In this document: positions 51,001 through 63,456 of the stretch, piece by piece
Position numbering within the stretch: position 1 is the stretch's first letter
Layout: each line of letters begins with the position of its first letter
Assembly (NCBI GenBank): GCA_000499405.2
Contig: HG738137.1
Location: 7,812,001 to 7,876,000, forward strand
DNA from: Onchocerca volvulus
Lineage: Eukaryota > Nematoda > Chromadorea > Rhabditida > Onchocercidae
Reading direction: 5' to 3'
DNA length: 64,000 bases
The notes under the pieces: model-generated
Databases searched by the model: none
What the model saw: only the letters and a program-made list of their open reading frames with translations
Told to the model about the DNA's origin: nothing
Program-made: the position numbers and the translations under genes

Positions 51001-52506
51001 ATTTTGTTTCAAAATTTGATGAAAATTGTATAGCGAGGCAATGACGCATTAAATATTCATTCTTTATGTTATCCGAGAAATTTTTCTTCAAATGAAACGT
51101 TAAATTTCACTGATTTCAGATTTGCAAGGAAGCAGTTAAGTGAAAATGATGTAATCGTTATGGACGATGAAACATTCTCAGCTGTTGTAAAAGATATGAG
51201 CATGAGAAGTCCATCTGAATATGGTAAGTATCCATTTCCGCAAAACACTTATTTTCGATTTTATTTCATTTTCTGAATTCATTAGTTCAGAAAATGAAAT
51301 AAAATCGAAAATAAATATATTGCTCTTCTGCTAGCAATATATTTTTCAAACCTAGAGACGAATTAAGATCCTGATGTGGCTGCTTCATTCCTGATCTGAC
51401 CAATATATGGAGAATTTTAATATTATTCAAATGCTGTATACAAGATACCGATGTTCACATTCATTTTCATGTGTAAAATATTTCGGTAACTTCAATTTCT
51501 GTTGTTCCTTATTAGCTAGAACAAAACTTGAGAATAGTCCGAAAAAGAACTGGAATTGATCTTTGAATTAGACATGAAATGAGAATGTGAGTCTCAACAA
51601 ATAAATATTAAAATACACAAATATTGCGTACTCAATAGAAGAAATTTAGTAGAAAAGACATGAGATTACAGTTAGTGTGAAGAAAAAAAAAGATTTGACA
51701 AAAACAAAAGTTTGAGATGACGAATTACTTAATTCTATTAAATCCTTTATTTTAGTTTGACAAAATTAATTCTTTTTCTTTTGATATCGAAACATTTTTT
51801 TTCTGAAAAAAAAAATAATGCATGTATTATCATGAGTATTTTATTGCATTTTACTATGCCTTCGAAAAAATAAAGTTTCCAAAAATAAAGTACCTTTTTT
51901 TTTGAATTTCTATCCCACATACCCATTGTAATCATCATTAGATCGCTGTCATAGTGTGTTTGGTTGGCAAAAGTTTATTGAACTATAAGCTCGGAGCGTG
52001 TATTCTTCCTATCCTTGCTTTTCATTTACGTGATCGTGTCCTAGACATCCTGTTGTGTTCATTCTTTCCTTTTTTACATAGCCGTAATAATGTTGCTCGA
52101 ATTCAGTAGATTTTTTGCATTTGTTTTCCTACATCTTGATTTGAATAATTTCTGTAGAAGATTAAAAAGGATGGATATTTTGAAAATGCTATAATTACGT
52201 TATGTTTTTGGAAATTTTTTATTTGAAATTAAGAAAATAGTTATTTCTAAAGGAAGTAATTTTGAGTTCAAAATATGTTAATTGACAAGTGGTAGTTGAA
52301 CAAGTCTTTGTTCTTTTTTTGATGCGTATTGTTTTTGGAGCTGTTTTGCTTTGCTATTGAATTATGTGATTAATTGCAAATTATTTGTAGTTGGTGGAAT
52401 TGAAGGCCGACGAAGTCGAACAAAGAAAAAGGATGAAGAAGAAGAGCCAACGGAATCTGTTGTTGATGCTTCCAGATCGAATAAAGGAGGCGAGAGTAAA
52501 AAATAA
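39093..52506 (+). CDS. Large nuclear-type protein with two FLYWCH-like modules and a C2H2-like finger
   Basis: Thirty exons join in phase into 1192 residues: 39093-39182, 39564-39701, 39799-39993, 40154-40294, 40723-40860, 40969-41053, 41146-41240, 41977-42043, 42257-42300, 42561-42704, 43020-43190, 43737-43803, 43912-44067, 44743-44797, 44905-45014, 45232-45385, 45553-45649, 46073-46255, 46523-46853, 47201-47259, 47346-47473, 48141-48231, 48567-48588, 48710-48751, 49315-49439, 49900-49966, 50350-50580, 50745-50877, 51120-51223, 52391-52506. Residues 1-145 are acidic. About 150-230 is FLYWCH-like (TFDNGERI, then TKWRCVNDGCPGALRTS and GHHHLTTC), with the usual downstream helix (PPLDTLVKRLTKHRE). 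CIEC...H...H at about 334-361 suggests a C2H2-like finger. A second module follows (WCRTYGVNSDGLHCTAFVRV, YCLDHNFH, about 395-458). The tail carries basic patches and a poly-Glu run. A DNA-binding or chromatin role is inferred. Exons 8 and 25 use AAG and GAG acceptors, which are less certain. Confidence 0.85.
50457..50500 (+). repeat. GAA-rich coding repeat (poly-Glu tract)
   Basis: Consecutive GAA/GAG codons encode about 13 acidic residues interrupted by Gly in exon 27 of the FLYWCH-like gene. The minus-strand Leu-rich frame here (50299-50592) is its shadow. Confidence 0.95.
51249..51344 (+). repeat. Two adjacent hairpins in an intron of the FLYWCH-like gene
   Basis: A perfect 29-bp inverted repeat (51249-51277 with 51286-51314, loop TTCATTAG) is followed at once by a 12-bp perfect stem (AAATATATTGCT at 51313-51324, AGCAATATATTT at 51333-51344, loop of 8). 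They lie 26 bases downstream of the donor at 51224, in the last intron, on the transcribed strand. Confidence 0.95.
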
Positions 52507-53469
52507 ATGGCATTACTGTCGACATTGTATTCCAGCATGAAATGACAGTCCTGTTTTATGTTTCTTTTGATTTATCATAATTTGTTGATTCCCTTTTCAT
52601 CATAGTATTTTTGAACTTTATTTCATGTTGTATGTTTTTTATATTAATAACGTTTATATTAATGGCGAAAAGCAGAAAAAGATCTGTAGTAGATGAGATC
52701 CATCTTTTAATATTTTGGCGGCTTCATTTGTTGGAGCTTATTTTAAATTTTAATTAATTTAGAAAACATGACTCATTTCTCTTCCTTCGTTGTTTGCTTT
52801 TTATTGGAGAAGTTTGTAAATTATTTTGCTTGCATTTCACTTTCGATCAGTCTGTCTGATCATGATTGTTGAATTAAAATGAAAGATGTTATGATTACTT
52901 TCTTAAACATCCTAGTGTCAATTTGTAGTGCGCTTTTGTTGCAAACACTGAATAATTCGCTAGTGCTTGCAACAGAATACAACTGGAGAATATATAATTC
53001 TGCGGAAGTTCAGCGTTGTTTGGATTTTTCAGAATTTGATTTTTGCAGAAGATTTGCAGAGATTGCTACTGTTTTCAGTGTTTGGTGTCTGAAAAATTAA
53101 ATGCTTCGATGAAAAAAGCCACTTTTGCAGTTGACTTATTCTATTGCTTGCATGTTTTCATAAGATACTTATGATCAAATATTTTTGTTGTTGTATGTGG
53201 CTTCCATCTCTCTTTTTTTTTATCACAGAAAAATAGAGATTTTATTATTACTGTAATGAAAAATCAGTAATGGAACTGATTAAAATTTGAGGAAGGATGT
53301 GTAGTTCTTTTTTGTATTGTGAATCTTTTATACGGTTGAATTAATCATCTATTGTTGTCAGATTGATAATTCCCATATATAAGATTCGATGTACAACATT
53401 TACTTCCTTGTATTTCTGTCTGTTTTTTCATCTTGACATTATCATAAATTGTTGGTTCCAACGCAATCA

Positions 53470-53475
53470 TTTATT
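53470..53475 (-). terminator. Candidate dlk-1 polyadenylation signal
   Basis: TTTATT on the plus strand, i.e. AATAAA on the minus strand, is the first such hexamer beyond the dlk-1 stop and gives a 3' UTR near 0.38 kb. Confidence 0.4.
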
Positions 53476-53494
53476 TAAAGATTGTAAGTTCAAG

Positions 53495-53500
53495 AATAAA
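53495..53500 (+). terminator. Candidate polyadenylation signal of the FLYWCH-like gene
   Basis: First AATAAA after the stop at 52506, about 1.0 kb downstream. It lies just past the minus-strand signal at 53475-53470, so the two 3' UTRs would overlap by tens of bases. Confidence 0.35.
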
Positions 53501-53851
53501 CGAATGATACAATGAATTTTAATAGGGATTTGTCCCAGTGTACGTTTGACTGAATTGCCCAGTCATGTAATGAGACAGATAATTTAATAATGTAATTCTT
53601 ATATGCAAGTTGACATTTGCTGATAAGCTTATGGCATCAGTTGTGGAAATATTTCACTTAGTAAGGATAGCTTATGGAATTGTCAGTTATTTGAATTTCA
53701 TTCGTTTGGAATCAGTATACAGTATTTTTATCAATGCAGTATCATATAAGCACCATTCTTTGATAAAAATTAAGATGAGAAGAGAGATACAAAGAGGATC
53801 ACGAATGTTGTCCATCATATTTGGAGATAATGATGCACAAATACTTGCATA

Positions 53852-54395
53852 TTAACAATGTGCCATTTGTTCTGCATCACTTTCTGAAGTTGTTTCACAA
53901 ACCGCAGATGGTATCGATAACGGAGTCTGAATTAAGTTTTTTTGGAAGCATATATTTTGAAATTCACTGGTGAAGATTTTGTTTAAATACGATGCGTGGT
54001 TGATATTCATTTTCCCAAAAAATAAAATCTGACATCTCACATTATGAAAAATGCAAAGATAACAAATACAATTGAATCTAATCAAAAACATATTTTTGAG
54101 AGTCATTTATCTGCAGTTTAAATCATTCTGGGCTGGATTCAGATTGAAATATCTGTCACTAAGGCAAGGAAATGTACGATTTAATGAATATTTGGTGTGT
54201 ATGTTGGAAATTGGATTTACAGAAATATTTCGAAAAATCCAGTTACTTTTTTTTTTTTCAAAGTTAACCTAGGAATTCATTAGTAAATTCTCTTTTTACG
54301 CCGAAAAATTCTGCATCAGCTAAAGATGATGAAAGCAAAAAAGTATCATTTTAGCTTCACTCTTTGGTAAGTTACTTCTGGAATATTTGATTCAT

Positions 54396-54459
<64 letters not shown>

Positions 54460-57400
54460 AATATTTAATTTGAATTAGAAATTCTTTTGTTGGCAAATTT
54501 AAACTTACACTTGCCGTTCTACGATGTGTTCGAATTGTATTTTTGACAGCACGAACTTGCTGTTCTTTGTCTGAAAGACCGTCGGAATGTATGGCAGCCA
54601 TTTCTAAACTTCTTTCCATTGATGATTCCATTGTTGAGGAGGAAGTAATCAATTGACAGCTTGACCTGAACAAAATGAATAATTCTTGACCTGAATATAA
54701 TGAATATGCATAATTATTTGAAATCGGCTAAAATTAGTGCCAAGAATAAATGCGGGATAGATTGAAACGTCCATTTGTACTATTTTTGTGACATTCGTTT
54801 CATCGATCTTCTCAATATCTTTTTTTAAAGTTCAATTAAGAATAAAAAATAAAATATAAACTCCGAGCAGACCGGAAATATCATTGCAATTATTCAATCT
54901 AATGAGATTTCTTGTATATAGTGTCGATGGACTCATCTAATTAATTAAGCTTGTTTGTTTACTATTATAATACAGATATGAAAGAGAATCAAGCACTAGT
55001 CGTCAAACCATCTCACTAAGACAACTTAGCATTGGAATATAATCAATAGTTCTGAGAAAAGAAGCTTCTGATGGAAAACCTTTCACTATCATTTGTGCTG
55101 TGTGGATTTCTGAATCTCTGAAAAACGACACAGCAGGCACTTGTAGAATCCAACGATGAGCCCAAAATATTCCTGAAAACAATAAATATTCGATTTCAGG
55201 TCACTCTATGAATTGTGTTCTAATGAAGAAATTTTTACTGATAATTACCCATTGTTTTCATCCCGCTCTTCAGAACTTTCTTCTTCTGCAGAAGCATCAG
55301 AAGCTTCCTTTGTCAGCTTATCATCCCTTTCATGTAACACTGCTTGTTTATTTGACATTATTGTATGTTCATCTTTTACTATTCTTTGACAGCTTGTTGA
55401 TGGTGGAATCTGAAGATAAGAATAAGGCAGACGTGCTTTTCTTCAGGTTTACGTAACAAAGGATAATTCAACGTACGGTCACGTTAGATTCTTCGTCCGC
55501 AAGCATTTCTGCTTTTTTTGATTTCGTTGTGGTTGGGCAACTGCAAAAAGAAGAAAATGGAAATTCGATGGAAGAAAAATTTGAACCAACATTAGTGTTG
55601 TTGACCTTTCCCTTTGTTGCTTTTATTTCTCATCGAAATTTGTGAACATCTACATGATTATTTTTCCATTATTCTCAGATTTCCTCCCCCAAATAAAAGC
55701 TATTTAAAAATCAATATATTAATCTTTTTCTTTGAACGATTTATATTTCTCCCTTTCTGATGAATTACCACATTTATTGCTAAATGTATTGGAATTAAAA
55801 AAGCCTATTTTGAAAATTTTTTAGTTTGAAATATTTTCCAAGAAGATATGATCTGTATTTTCGACAAGATAATAATCTCAAACCTGACAATTTTATTTTG
55901 CGAATTAACGATTGTATTATCGGTTATTTCATATGGTGGAGTCTTTCTTGTTGCTCCATTATTGATCAACGTGAATTCTGCCAATGATTGACGTGATCGT
56001 GTATATGGTGAACGTTTCTCTTTTGTAGATACTGTAAACGACGGAACGATTGAAAATGAGAATGAAGAAGAATATCAATAATTGATTCAATATTTTAATT
56101 TAAAAATTATTATCAATTCTTTTTCATGTAAAAATTATTTCCAACTACAGTAATTTTTATCTGAATAGTTAGTTTTTCAAGAACAAAACAAAAGTTGCAA
56201 AGCAAAATTTGCAATATAAAAGAACAAAAGATTCGCTTCTTTTAGCACTCAAAAATAGCCGCGTTCGTTCGAAAAATTCGCTTTCAATTTGCGAATGTTT
56301 TACTTACCGGAAGTCACTCGTTGCAGTGAATTTCGATGGGAACTTGCTGCATTTCTCTTATTTTTCCTTCTTTGTGATGTTAAACGTCCATCTGACCAGC
56401 GTCCTTCAGCATTTCGATAAAAATTCGTGGAAGTGACCTGAAAAAAAGAAAAAAATAGAGTTAAAAAATTTTTTTGAGGCGAAATGTCAAAAAATGCTTA
56501 AAACTAAAAACTATTGTTGCAAAGTTTTTATTTTGTATCACAATCATTTCCTTTTTTCATTATCATAATTAAAATGGCAAAAGCATTTTGCTCATTTTAA
56601 ATCACATTTTGAATGTTCTAAATTCTTATTTCAGCAATTCTTTTCATGTAGAAAAAATTATTCACCGGTTGTCCACAAAAATTACATTCATATATTAATC
56701 CGCTTGTTGAAGTTCCAGATGCAAATTCAGCATCATTAAAATTATGGAAACCAGAATCACAGGAAGCTTCGGAAATACCGGAATTTCGAGTGGGAGATCT
56801 ACGAACAAGATCAGTTTGATAATTGCAAAAATAATTGGACAATCGCATCGATGAATCTCGTGAGAAATTATATTCTGCAATGATAATTTGCATCATTTTA
56901 CTTTTTCAGAAAGAATCTCAATATTTCAACATTTTTTCTGCCTAATCATTGATAAGTCTCAGTACTTATTATTTCATGTTTCAATATAAATTCTATAGTG
57001 ATTGATAATGACTGATAATAATGCATTTTATTAGGAAATTTAATTTGAAATTAAACTAACCGTATGTTCCAAGTTTCTCAACTGTATCTGAATTTGAAGT
57101 TGGTATTCTAGGTGAAGTTTTATTTGATTTCCGATTGTATCCCAATGAACTGCGACCGGAATTTTGTCGACTAAAGTTCAACGATTGAGATGATGGAAAG
57201 GCTCCACTTGTCCTGAATTATCAATTCAATAAATATGAAATATTTAGGATAAATTATTTCTCTTGGCTACAAATTTTAGGATACTAATGATACGTATGAA
57301 TTTTACGGAATCCATTCAATCATTTGTCTCGATTTCATTAATTATCAATAAATATCTGCAAGTTCCGTAGAAATAGCAAAATATTTTATATTTTAAATAT

Positions 57401-60400
57401 GATAATAAATAAACTTCAAGATATTAGCAGATAAGTAGATAAGTAACAATAACTTACGTTATGCTACTGGCAGAACATCTTGCTGATGAATTTCGACAAA
57501 TATAATCAGAACGATTCTCGTCTTCCGATGACGACATTTCTTCTTGTCCCTCATATGATAAAGCACGGTTTGAATTATAAACATTAATGCTGGAATTCCG
57601 GAAAAAGTTAAATTTGAAAAAATGACAATTTTGGTAAATGACTGCTCTAACATACTTCATGAATTGGTATATTTTATTAGCTAAGTTAATCAAATTTTTA
57701 ACGCAACTTCAAAGCCGCCTGCAAAAAAAAAAAAAAATAAATTGATAAAAAGCTTGATCTTTTTATCAATTCAACAATTTTTAAAACTGATTCTTGAGTT
57801 ACTCTGAATTACAAGAAAGGAAACAATTTAACAAATAATTAATAAAGAGATCATTAGCAATGGCAGAGACTAATTTTGAAATCACAGAAGCACAATTTGA
57901 TGATACCTTTGCTTCGTTACGCTTACAGTACCACTCGATTCAGGTCGCATACGCATAACTACATTTTTAACATTTTTCAGCGTACTTTTTGGTGGAAAAA
58001 TATTGGTTTTAACACGCATATTATAACCATATTTTTCACGTTCGCTAACGTATCGTTCACGTTCGATCAGTTCCTAAAATGAATAAAAATAGTGAATTCT
58101 AATTTTAAAAAAAAAATGCTTTTTGAATAAAGTTAAAAGATTTTGGAAAAGTACAGTACACCTGTTCACGAACTGCTAAATCGTCTAAACATCGTTCTAA
58201 CTTTGAATAAATTCTGGCTGCTCGTCTCAGCTTATCTTCGTACATTTCCCGAATATCTTGTGCATGTTTCAACTCTTCACGTCTCATTCGAAGCAATTCA
58301 CGCTCTGAAAGTTTCGAATTTTAAAATTTCAAACATAATGAAATCTTCCCAATATAATTACTTTGAGTTTGTAAACATCAAACTGAAATTTGTAAAAATT
58401 GAAATAAAGAGAACTTTAGTTTGAAATTTGCAAAAAATATAACTTATAAATTCTTCATTTCTTAGGAAATGAGTAAGTTTACAATTTTTTTTTTTTTTTT
58501 TTTGTCAATAAAAAAGATTAAAATATCTATTTCATGTTTCGTTTGAAATTCGTCCTCCATAAATGTAAAAATAGAAAATAACATCTAAATATTTGTACTT
58601 TTTTAAGATCAACAGTCATAAGAAGGTCAATTTAAGGTCATTTTACCGTTGACAGCGTCGTTCTTCTGTGCCATCGGTTTCTCTTGTCGAATCCCTTTCA
58701 TATATTCAATAACGTATGCCTTCCAACTTGCCTTTTTTTCCAGCCATTCATCATCACTAATATTTGTAATTTCAGACTAAAATGAAAATTTTATTAAAAT
58801 TTGAACCAACTTAGAGAAAGAATTCATTAACTTCAAATACATTGATTTTACCAATTCTTTATTAATTTTTAAATTTTTTAAGTTGCTTAAACTTTTTACA
58901 TTTTGTTCCCTCAATCACCAACGCTCCCCTCTTTTCCCATCTTTATCTTTGATCTTCTGACCCTATTGTTTTACTTTTTTCAAAGGGCAGCTCAAATCTT
59001 ACCTTAAAAACTGCGACATGCTTTAAAATTTGTGAGAAAGAAGGACGATTCTGTGGTTTGATACTCCAACACTGCCTCAACAACAATTTCAATCCTTCGG
59101 GTGCGGTATCTGGTATTGGTAAGCTCAAGTTGCTAAAAAGAAAGCTCTGATTTATGCGAAATATTAAAATATCGAATTTGGTAAGCAAACCTGAAAAGAA
59201 AACCAAACTTTTCGTAAGCTTACTTCGAGCCAACACCCCAAATGATCGCCATAGAATCGATATCTTTGTATGGAATTTCCTGTGTCAAAAGTTCCCATAA
59301 TACAACTCCAAAGCTCCAAATATCGACCTGTTTTACATATTTAGGATTAGAACACAATTTAAATGATAGGCGCAATTAGTCGCAACGGGTCTCAGGTAAT
59401 CATCAAACTATCGCAATTCAATTTGATAAAATTTAAAATAAATATATATTAAGATTTATATTCAACTCTTCGAAAATATAATACTTTTTCAGAGCATGGT
59501 TCTTTCTTGATGATTTCAGGCGCCATCCAAGCAGCAGTACCACAAAATGACATCACAATACTTTTTTGCTTATCCCACTGGTGTGATGTACCAAAATCGC
59601 AAATTTTCAAAATATCACTATCATCAACCAGAATGCTGCAAATGAAATCACCAGATTATTAATCTATTAATTAAAAAAAAAAAAAAAAAAGGAAATTTTC
59701 CACTTAAACTCATAAAAGAATGTGATCTGTTGTTTACCAACAAAAAATTGAGGTCAACTGATGTCAACAAATTAATTCGTTACAATCCTCATGACTACAA
59801 TACCCTGGAAATTGAACTTCAAGATCGAGTTGTACTGATCAATAGGCTTCAGCTTACTTGGGTGACTTGAGATCACGATGTATGATGCGTTTCTGATGCA
59901 AATAGTTCATTCCATCACCAATTTGACGAGCCCATTCGCCAAATGTATCTTTTTCAATATGATGACCACTTCTGACTAATTCATAAAGTTGTCCCTGACC
60001 ACAATATTCCATTACTATGCAAAAGCAAGGTGACTGAGTGCAAACACCTCTAAAAATCGAGTGATAGTGATATGATAAACAAATTTTTATATGTGATAAT
60101 CCATCATTCTGAAGAATGCTTATCATTTGTAGCATTTTTTGTTTTTATTGTTTTTTTCCTCTATTTAACTTCCTCTTATCATTAATCATACTGCCAATCA
60201 ATCAATTTCAATATTAGTATAGCTAAAATGATATATTTGGCATTTCTATATGATTTTTAGAGAATAAAACTATATAGACATTAATTTTCCACTTAAATAT
60301 TAAAATTTTTTAAACGATTTTTGATGAAAATTTTTTTGATTTTTTTTTTTTTTTTGATGATCAGAAATCTTCAACGAAGTATTATTGTTTTGGTATATAG

Positions 60401-63400
60401 ATTATCCAATTATCCAAATTTTAAGAAACAAGAAATACTGAGAGTTTAGAAATTTCTTAACAAGAAAGTATAAATAAATTAGATAGATAAGTTAATAAGT
60501 AAATAAGTAAATGAGTAAATAATATGGTAAATAAGATGGAGTGGCTAATTTGTCAATACAAATAATTTGATTCATTGAGTTAAAAAGAAAAATAAATAGA
60601 AAATGAATAAAAATTACATGAATTTGATGAGATTTTCATGATTGAGATGCTGCAAATGTTTGATTTCTGTTTCCGATTTATCTTTCACCTTTTTAACCGC
60701 AACTAAGCGACCATTCAACTGACCACTAAAGACAGCTCCCTGAGATCCTGAGCCAAGCCATTCCAAATGAGTGATTGTTTCAAATGGTATTTCCCAATTA
60801 TTATCCGAAAAAGCTATGGTTGACTTGGTCATTCCACTTAATCTGAAATTAAATAACAAATGATTCATGTCAACATTATGATATTTTGATAATAGATATT
60901 AAACAAACAAAATCAAATAATAATATCAAGTAATCTGATTAAATCACATGATTTCAAAGAAATGGAAGAAAAAAGTTGGTAAAAGATTATGAAATAATGC
61001 TTACAGTGACTCGGTAGATCGTCCAAAATAACTCCACATCGGTTTGAAACATGAGAACAGTCCTCTATACAAGATGTCGATGGTGGATATATTATTAGGT
61101 GCTAAGTTTTGAAAGCTGCTGTTGATTCCAGCTGGCATTAGACCAGGCGGTGATATCGCTCTGTTGTTAACTGATATTTCTGAAATTCAAAAAAAAAAAA
61201 TTAATTGAATTACAGATGATAAGTGATTGATTGTTACATAAATAATTCTCTAAATGATCAAAAAAATCAAGAGCACTTCTTTTTGGAATCAAACTTTACG
61301 AATACTACTCATATACTTATCACTTTTTTGAATAAGCCTTTTGAAATGCAATCACTGCAAACGCTGCCTGATCATGAAACGAGGTTATCCGGATTCTTAT
61401 CATCTTCCTGATAGAATTGCTAATTTATGAAGGCTGAGAAATCTTTCAACCACTGCTATTTTGGTACTCCAAACGGAACAACACAAAATATTCAGATTAT
61501 TTAGCAGAATGAATGATAGTAGAAACAAAAATGCTCGAATGTGAGGAAGAATGATTCAGATGCGCCTTTTTAAATAACAAATGTGAACAGATGAAAAGGC
61601 ATAATCAATGAATACAACGTAATTTACCGTCAACAATGACGCTATCAGCAAGAAGTCGTTTTGGAATTGGTGCTGAAGGTGCACTTTGGTTCACATCCAT
61701 TTTACAGTTTGCAAAATTTTGATCAGACATCATTCGAGCCAATTCCGATTTTACAGTCATTGTTTCATAGCCTGTAGAAAAAATGTACCCGGTTAACAAC
61801 CAGAAAACTCAGGAATCAGAAAAGTTATTCAATTTCAAAAAGTGATGTTTGTTGTAATGGTTTACAATACAAACAATGAAGAAGGACGAATAATGCGAAA
61901 GTTTACCAATGAATAAGGGAAAATAAAAGAATAAATCGAAAAATGCTTTCATTCATCCTGAATTTTGATCCAGAAAATGAAAAGAAATAATCGCAAAGAG
62001 AATTATTGATTTGATGTGTTAGAACTTAAAATCAGAAGTGACATGCAAACTAATCAAAATAAAGTTGAAAATTTTTGGCAATGAAGAAAAATAATGAAAA
62101 GGTCATTCACACCAAACAGTTTTCAAAATCAATGAATGGTCACTATATTAGCACAAATGTTAAAACACTTTATGGTTTAAAAATGAGAGAGAAAAGAGTT
62201 TAAGAGCAGATGAATCTTTTCCTGATCATCTTATCAATTAACTTCTCCTCTTCCTTCCTCAATTATCAACGATTATGATAATAGCGATATATGATCAACG
62301 CCATTTTGATAATCACTATGAAGAGATCTAGTTTTAATTGAGCTTTTTGAATTAATTTTTGTTATCACACTGTTCGGTTTCATCTGGCTTCAGTCTGTGA
62401 CAGTCTAACAATACTATCATTATTGCTTATCTTATCAGTCTTGAATATGAAAATGTTAGAATTAGTATTTATAGTTTTAATCAATCAAAAGTTATAATTT
62501 AAATCAGCTTGATAAATAATCTTTTTCCTGTTTTTCGGAATATTTTCTGATGAATCATACAAATAAATATGATAACAATCAAATAGTAGTGACGGGAAGA
62601 AAATGATGAAGTTATATTGTTCTAAAGGTAGGAAATCAAGCAAAATTGATATCTATCTTTTCCTCACCTCATCTCACCTATCCTATTAACTAATGATGGA
62701 GAAAGACTGGATGATATGAGAGATTATGTGATATCAGAGAGTCCAACGACCTGTCACCCACCGATCGAGTCGCCTCTCTAAATATTAATCTTTGTTCTAT
62801 AAATGTCTTTTGTTGAATTTTTATCGCTGAAAACAGGTTTTCTAACCCATTTTTCTATTCTGACAAGCAGCAGACGAATCAATCGATCACCCACCTCATT
62901 CATAAATATTGTTGATAAATATTTATTACTCATTAAACTGTATGATAGAAATTTGAGGGAAATGAAAAAGTTCGCAAATTATTTCATTTATTTGGAAAAA
63001 TTCGTTGTTAAATCGAAATTCTTTCGTAAAACTGTTGAATGCCCACATTTCTCATTCCATTTATTCTGACTAACAATATTCAAAAAATTGTTGAGATTTT
63101 TGAGTAAGCAATTTCCATTCGTCTTTCTTTCCTTTTTCTTTGCTCTCTAAGAACTTAAAATTTGACAATTCTAATTTGAAATAAATTCTAGTTCGAAGGA
63201 AGGTTATTGTTACCGTAAAATTATTTAAGGCTGTATCTTAAACGAAATTTAAATTTGAAAAAAGGAAAAGAAAAAAGCTAAACCATTAACAGTAGAATGT
63301 ACGATTAGAGCAGAAATTGCGGCATCTGAATTATCACCGTTGACAGGTCTTGGATGAAGATCTTTGGATGACGATATGTCTTGGAGCAAAACGGAATGAC

Positions 63401-63456
63401 TCTGATCTTCCAACCGTCGAAGGCCCGACGAAATTTTCGTGTTTTTCTTTGCTGTG
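53852..63456 (-). CDS. dlk-1: DLK-1 / MAP3K12-13 dual leucine zipper kinase
   Basis: Mixed-lineage MAP3K. In C. elegans DLK-1 acts upstream of MKK-4 and the p38 PMK-3 in synapse formation and axon regrowth and is restrained by the RPM-1 ligase. Twenty-one exons join in phase (high to low): 63456-63284, 61771-61628, 61179-61005, 60842-60618, 60049-59858, 59635-59485, 59327-59224, 59132-59003, 58776-58647, 58304-58162, 58073-57907, 57589-57458, 57212-57061, 56874-56666, 56437-56308, 56031-55884, 55540-55477, 55409-55249, 55172-55080, 54665-54509, 53926-53852; about 1017 residues. [10 protein letters not shown] precedes the kinase domain (about 186-430), which shows [32 protein letters not shown] and WMAPEI. 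A coiled coil follows at about 475-540. The Ser-rich tail includes SDGLSDKE near 968. The 5' end is open: either an upstream exon joins at 63456, or translation starts at an in-frame ATG (MNFSTAKK) at 63465. Confidence 0.93.
54397..54457. repeat. 61-nt poly(A) tract in the last dlk-1 intron
   Basis: An uninterrupted run of about 61 A on the plus strand, i.e. poly(T) on the dlk-1 sense strand, begins 52 bases after the donor at 54509. It could mark a retroposed tail, a slippage hotspot or an assembly artefact. The F-rich minus frame across it is not coding beyond 54509. Confidence 0.95.
54509..54665 (-). other. dlk-1: dlk-1 penultimate coding exon with the SDGLSD regulatory hexapeptide
   Basis: The exon reads ...[19 protein letters not shown]... 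In C. elegans DLK-1L and vertebrate MAP3K13 a C-terminal SDGLSD hexapeptide is required for kinase activation and interacts with the N-terminal kinase/zipper part. Here it is preserved exactly, with the following KE, and it sits near residues 968-973, about 45 residues from the end. Confidence 0.93.

Larger units (their letters stand above)
52507..53851. other. Convergent 3' flanks between the FLYWCH-like gene and dlk-1
   Basis: The tail-to-tail intergenic space is 1345 bases from stop to stop and should be mostly 3' UTR. The small plus frames at 52879-53100 and 53610-53855 have no splice or family support. Confidence 0.7.

Noticed and set aside
54395..54673. 92-codon minus frame ending in a long Phe run
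   Set aside because: Only the part above 54509 is a real dlk-1 exon; the Phe run is translated intronic poly(T).
57710..57730. Possible micro-exon after TTTTGCAG in a dlk-1 intron
   Set aside because: It reaches a stop quickly in the readings tried, and the flanking exons already join in phase without it.
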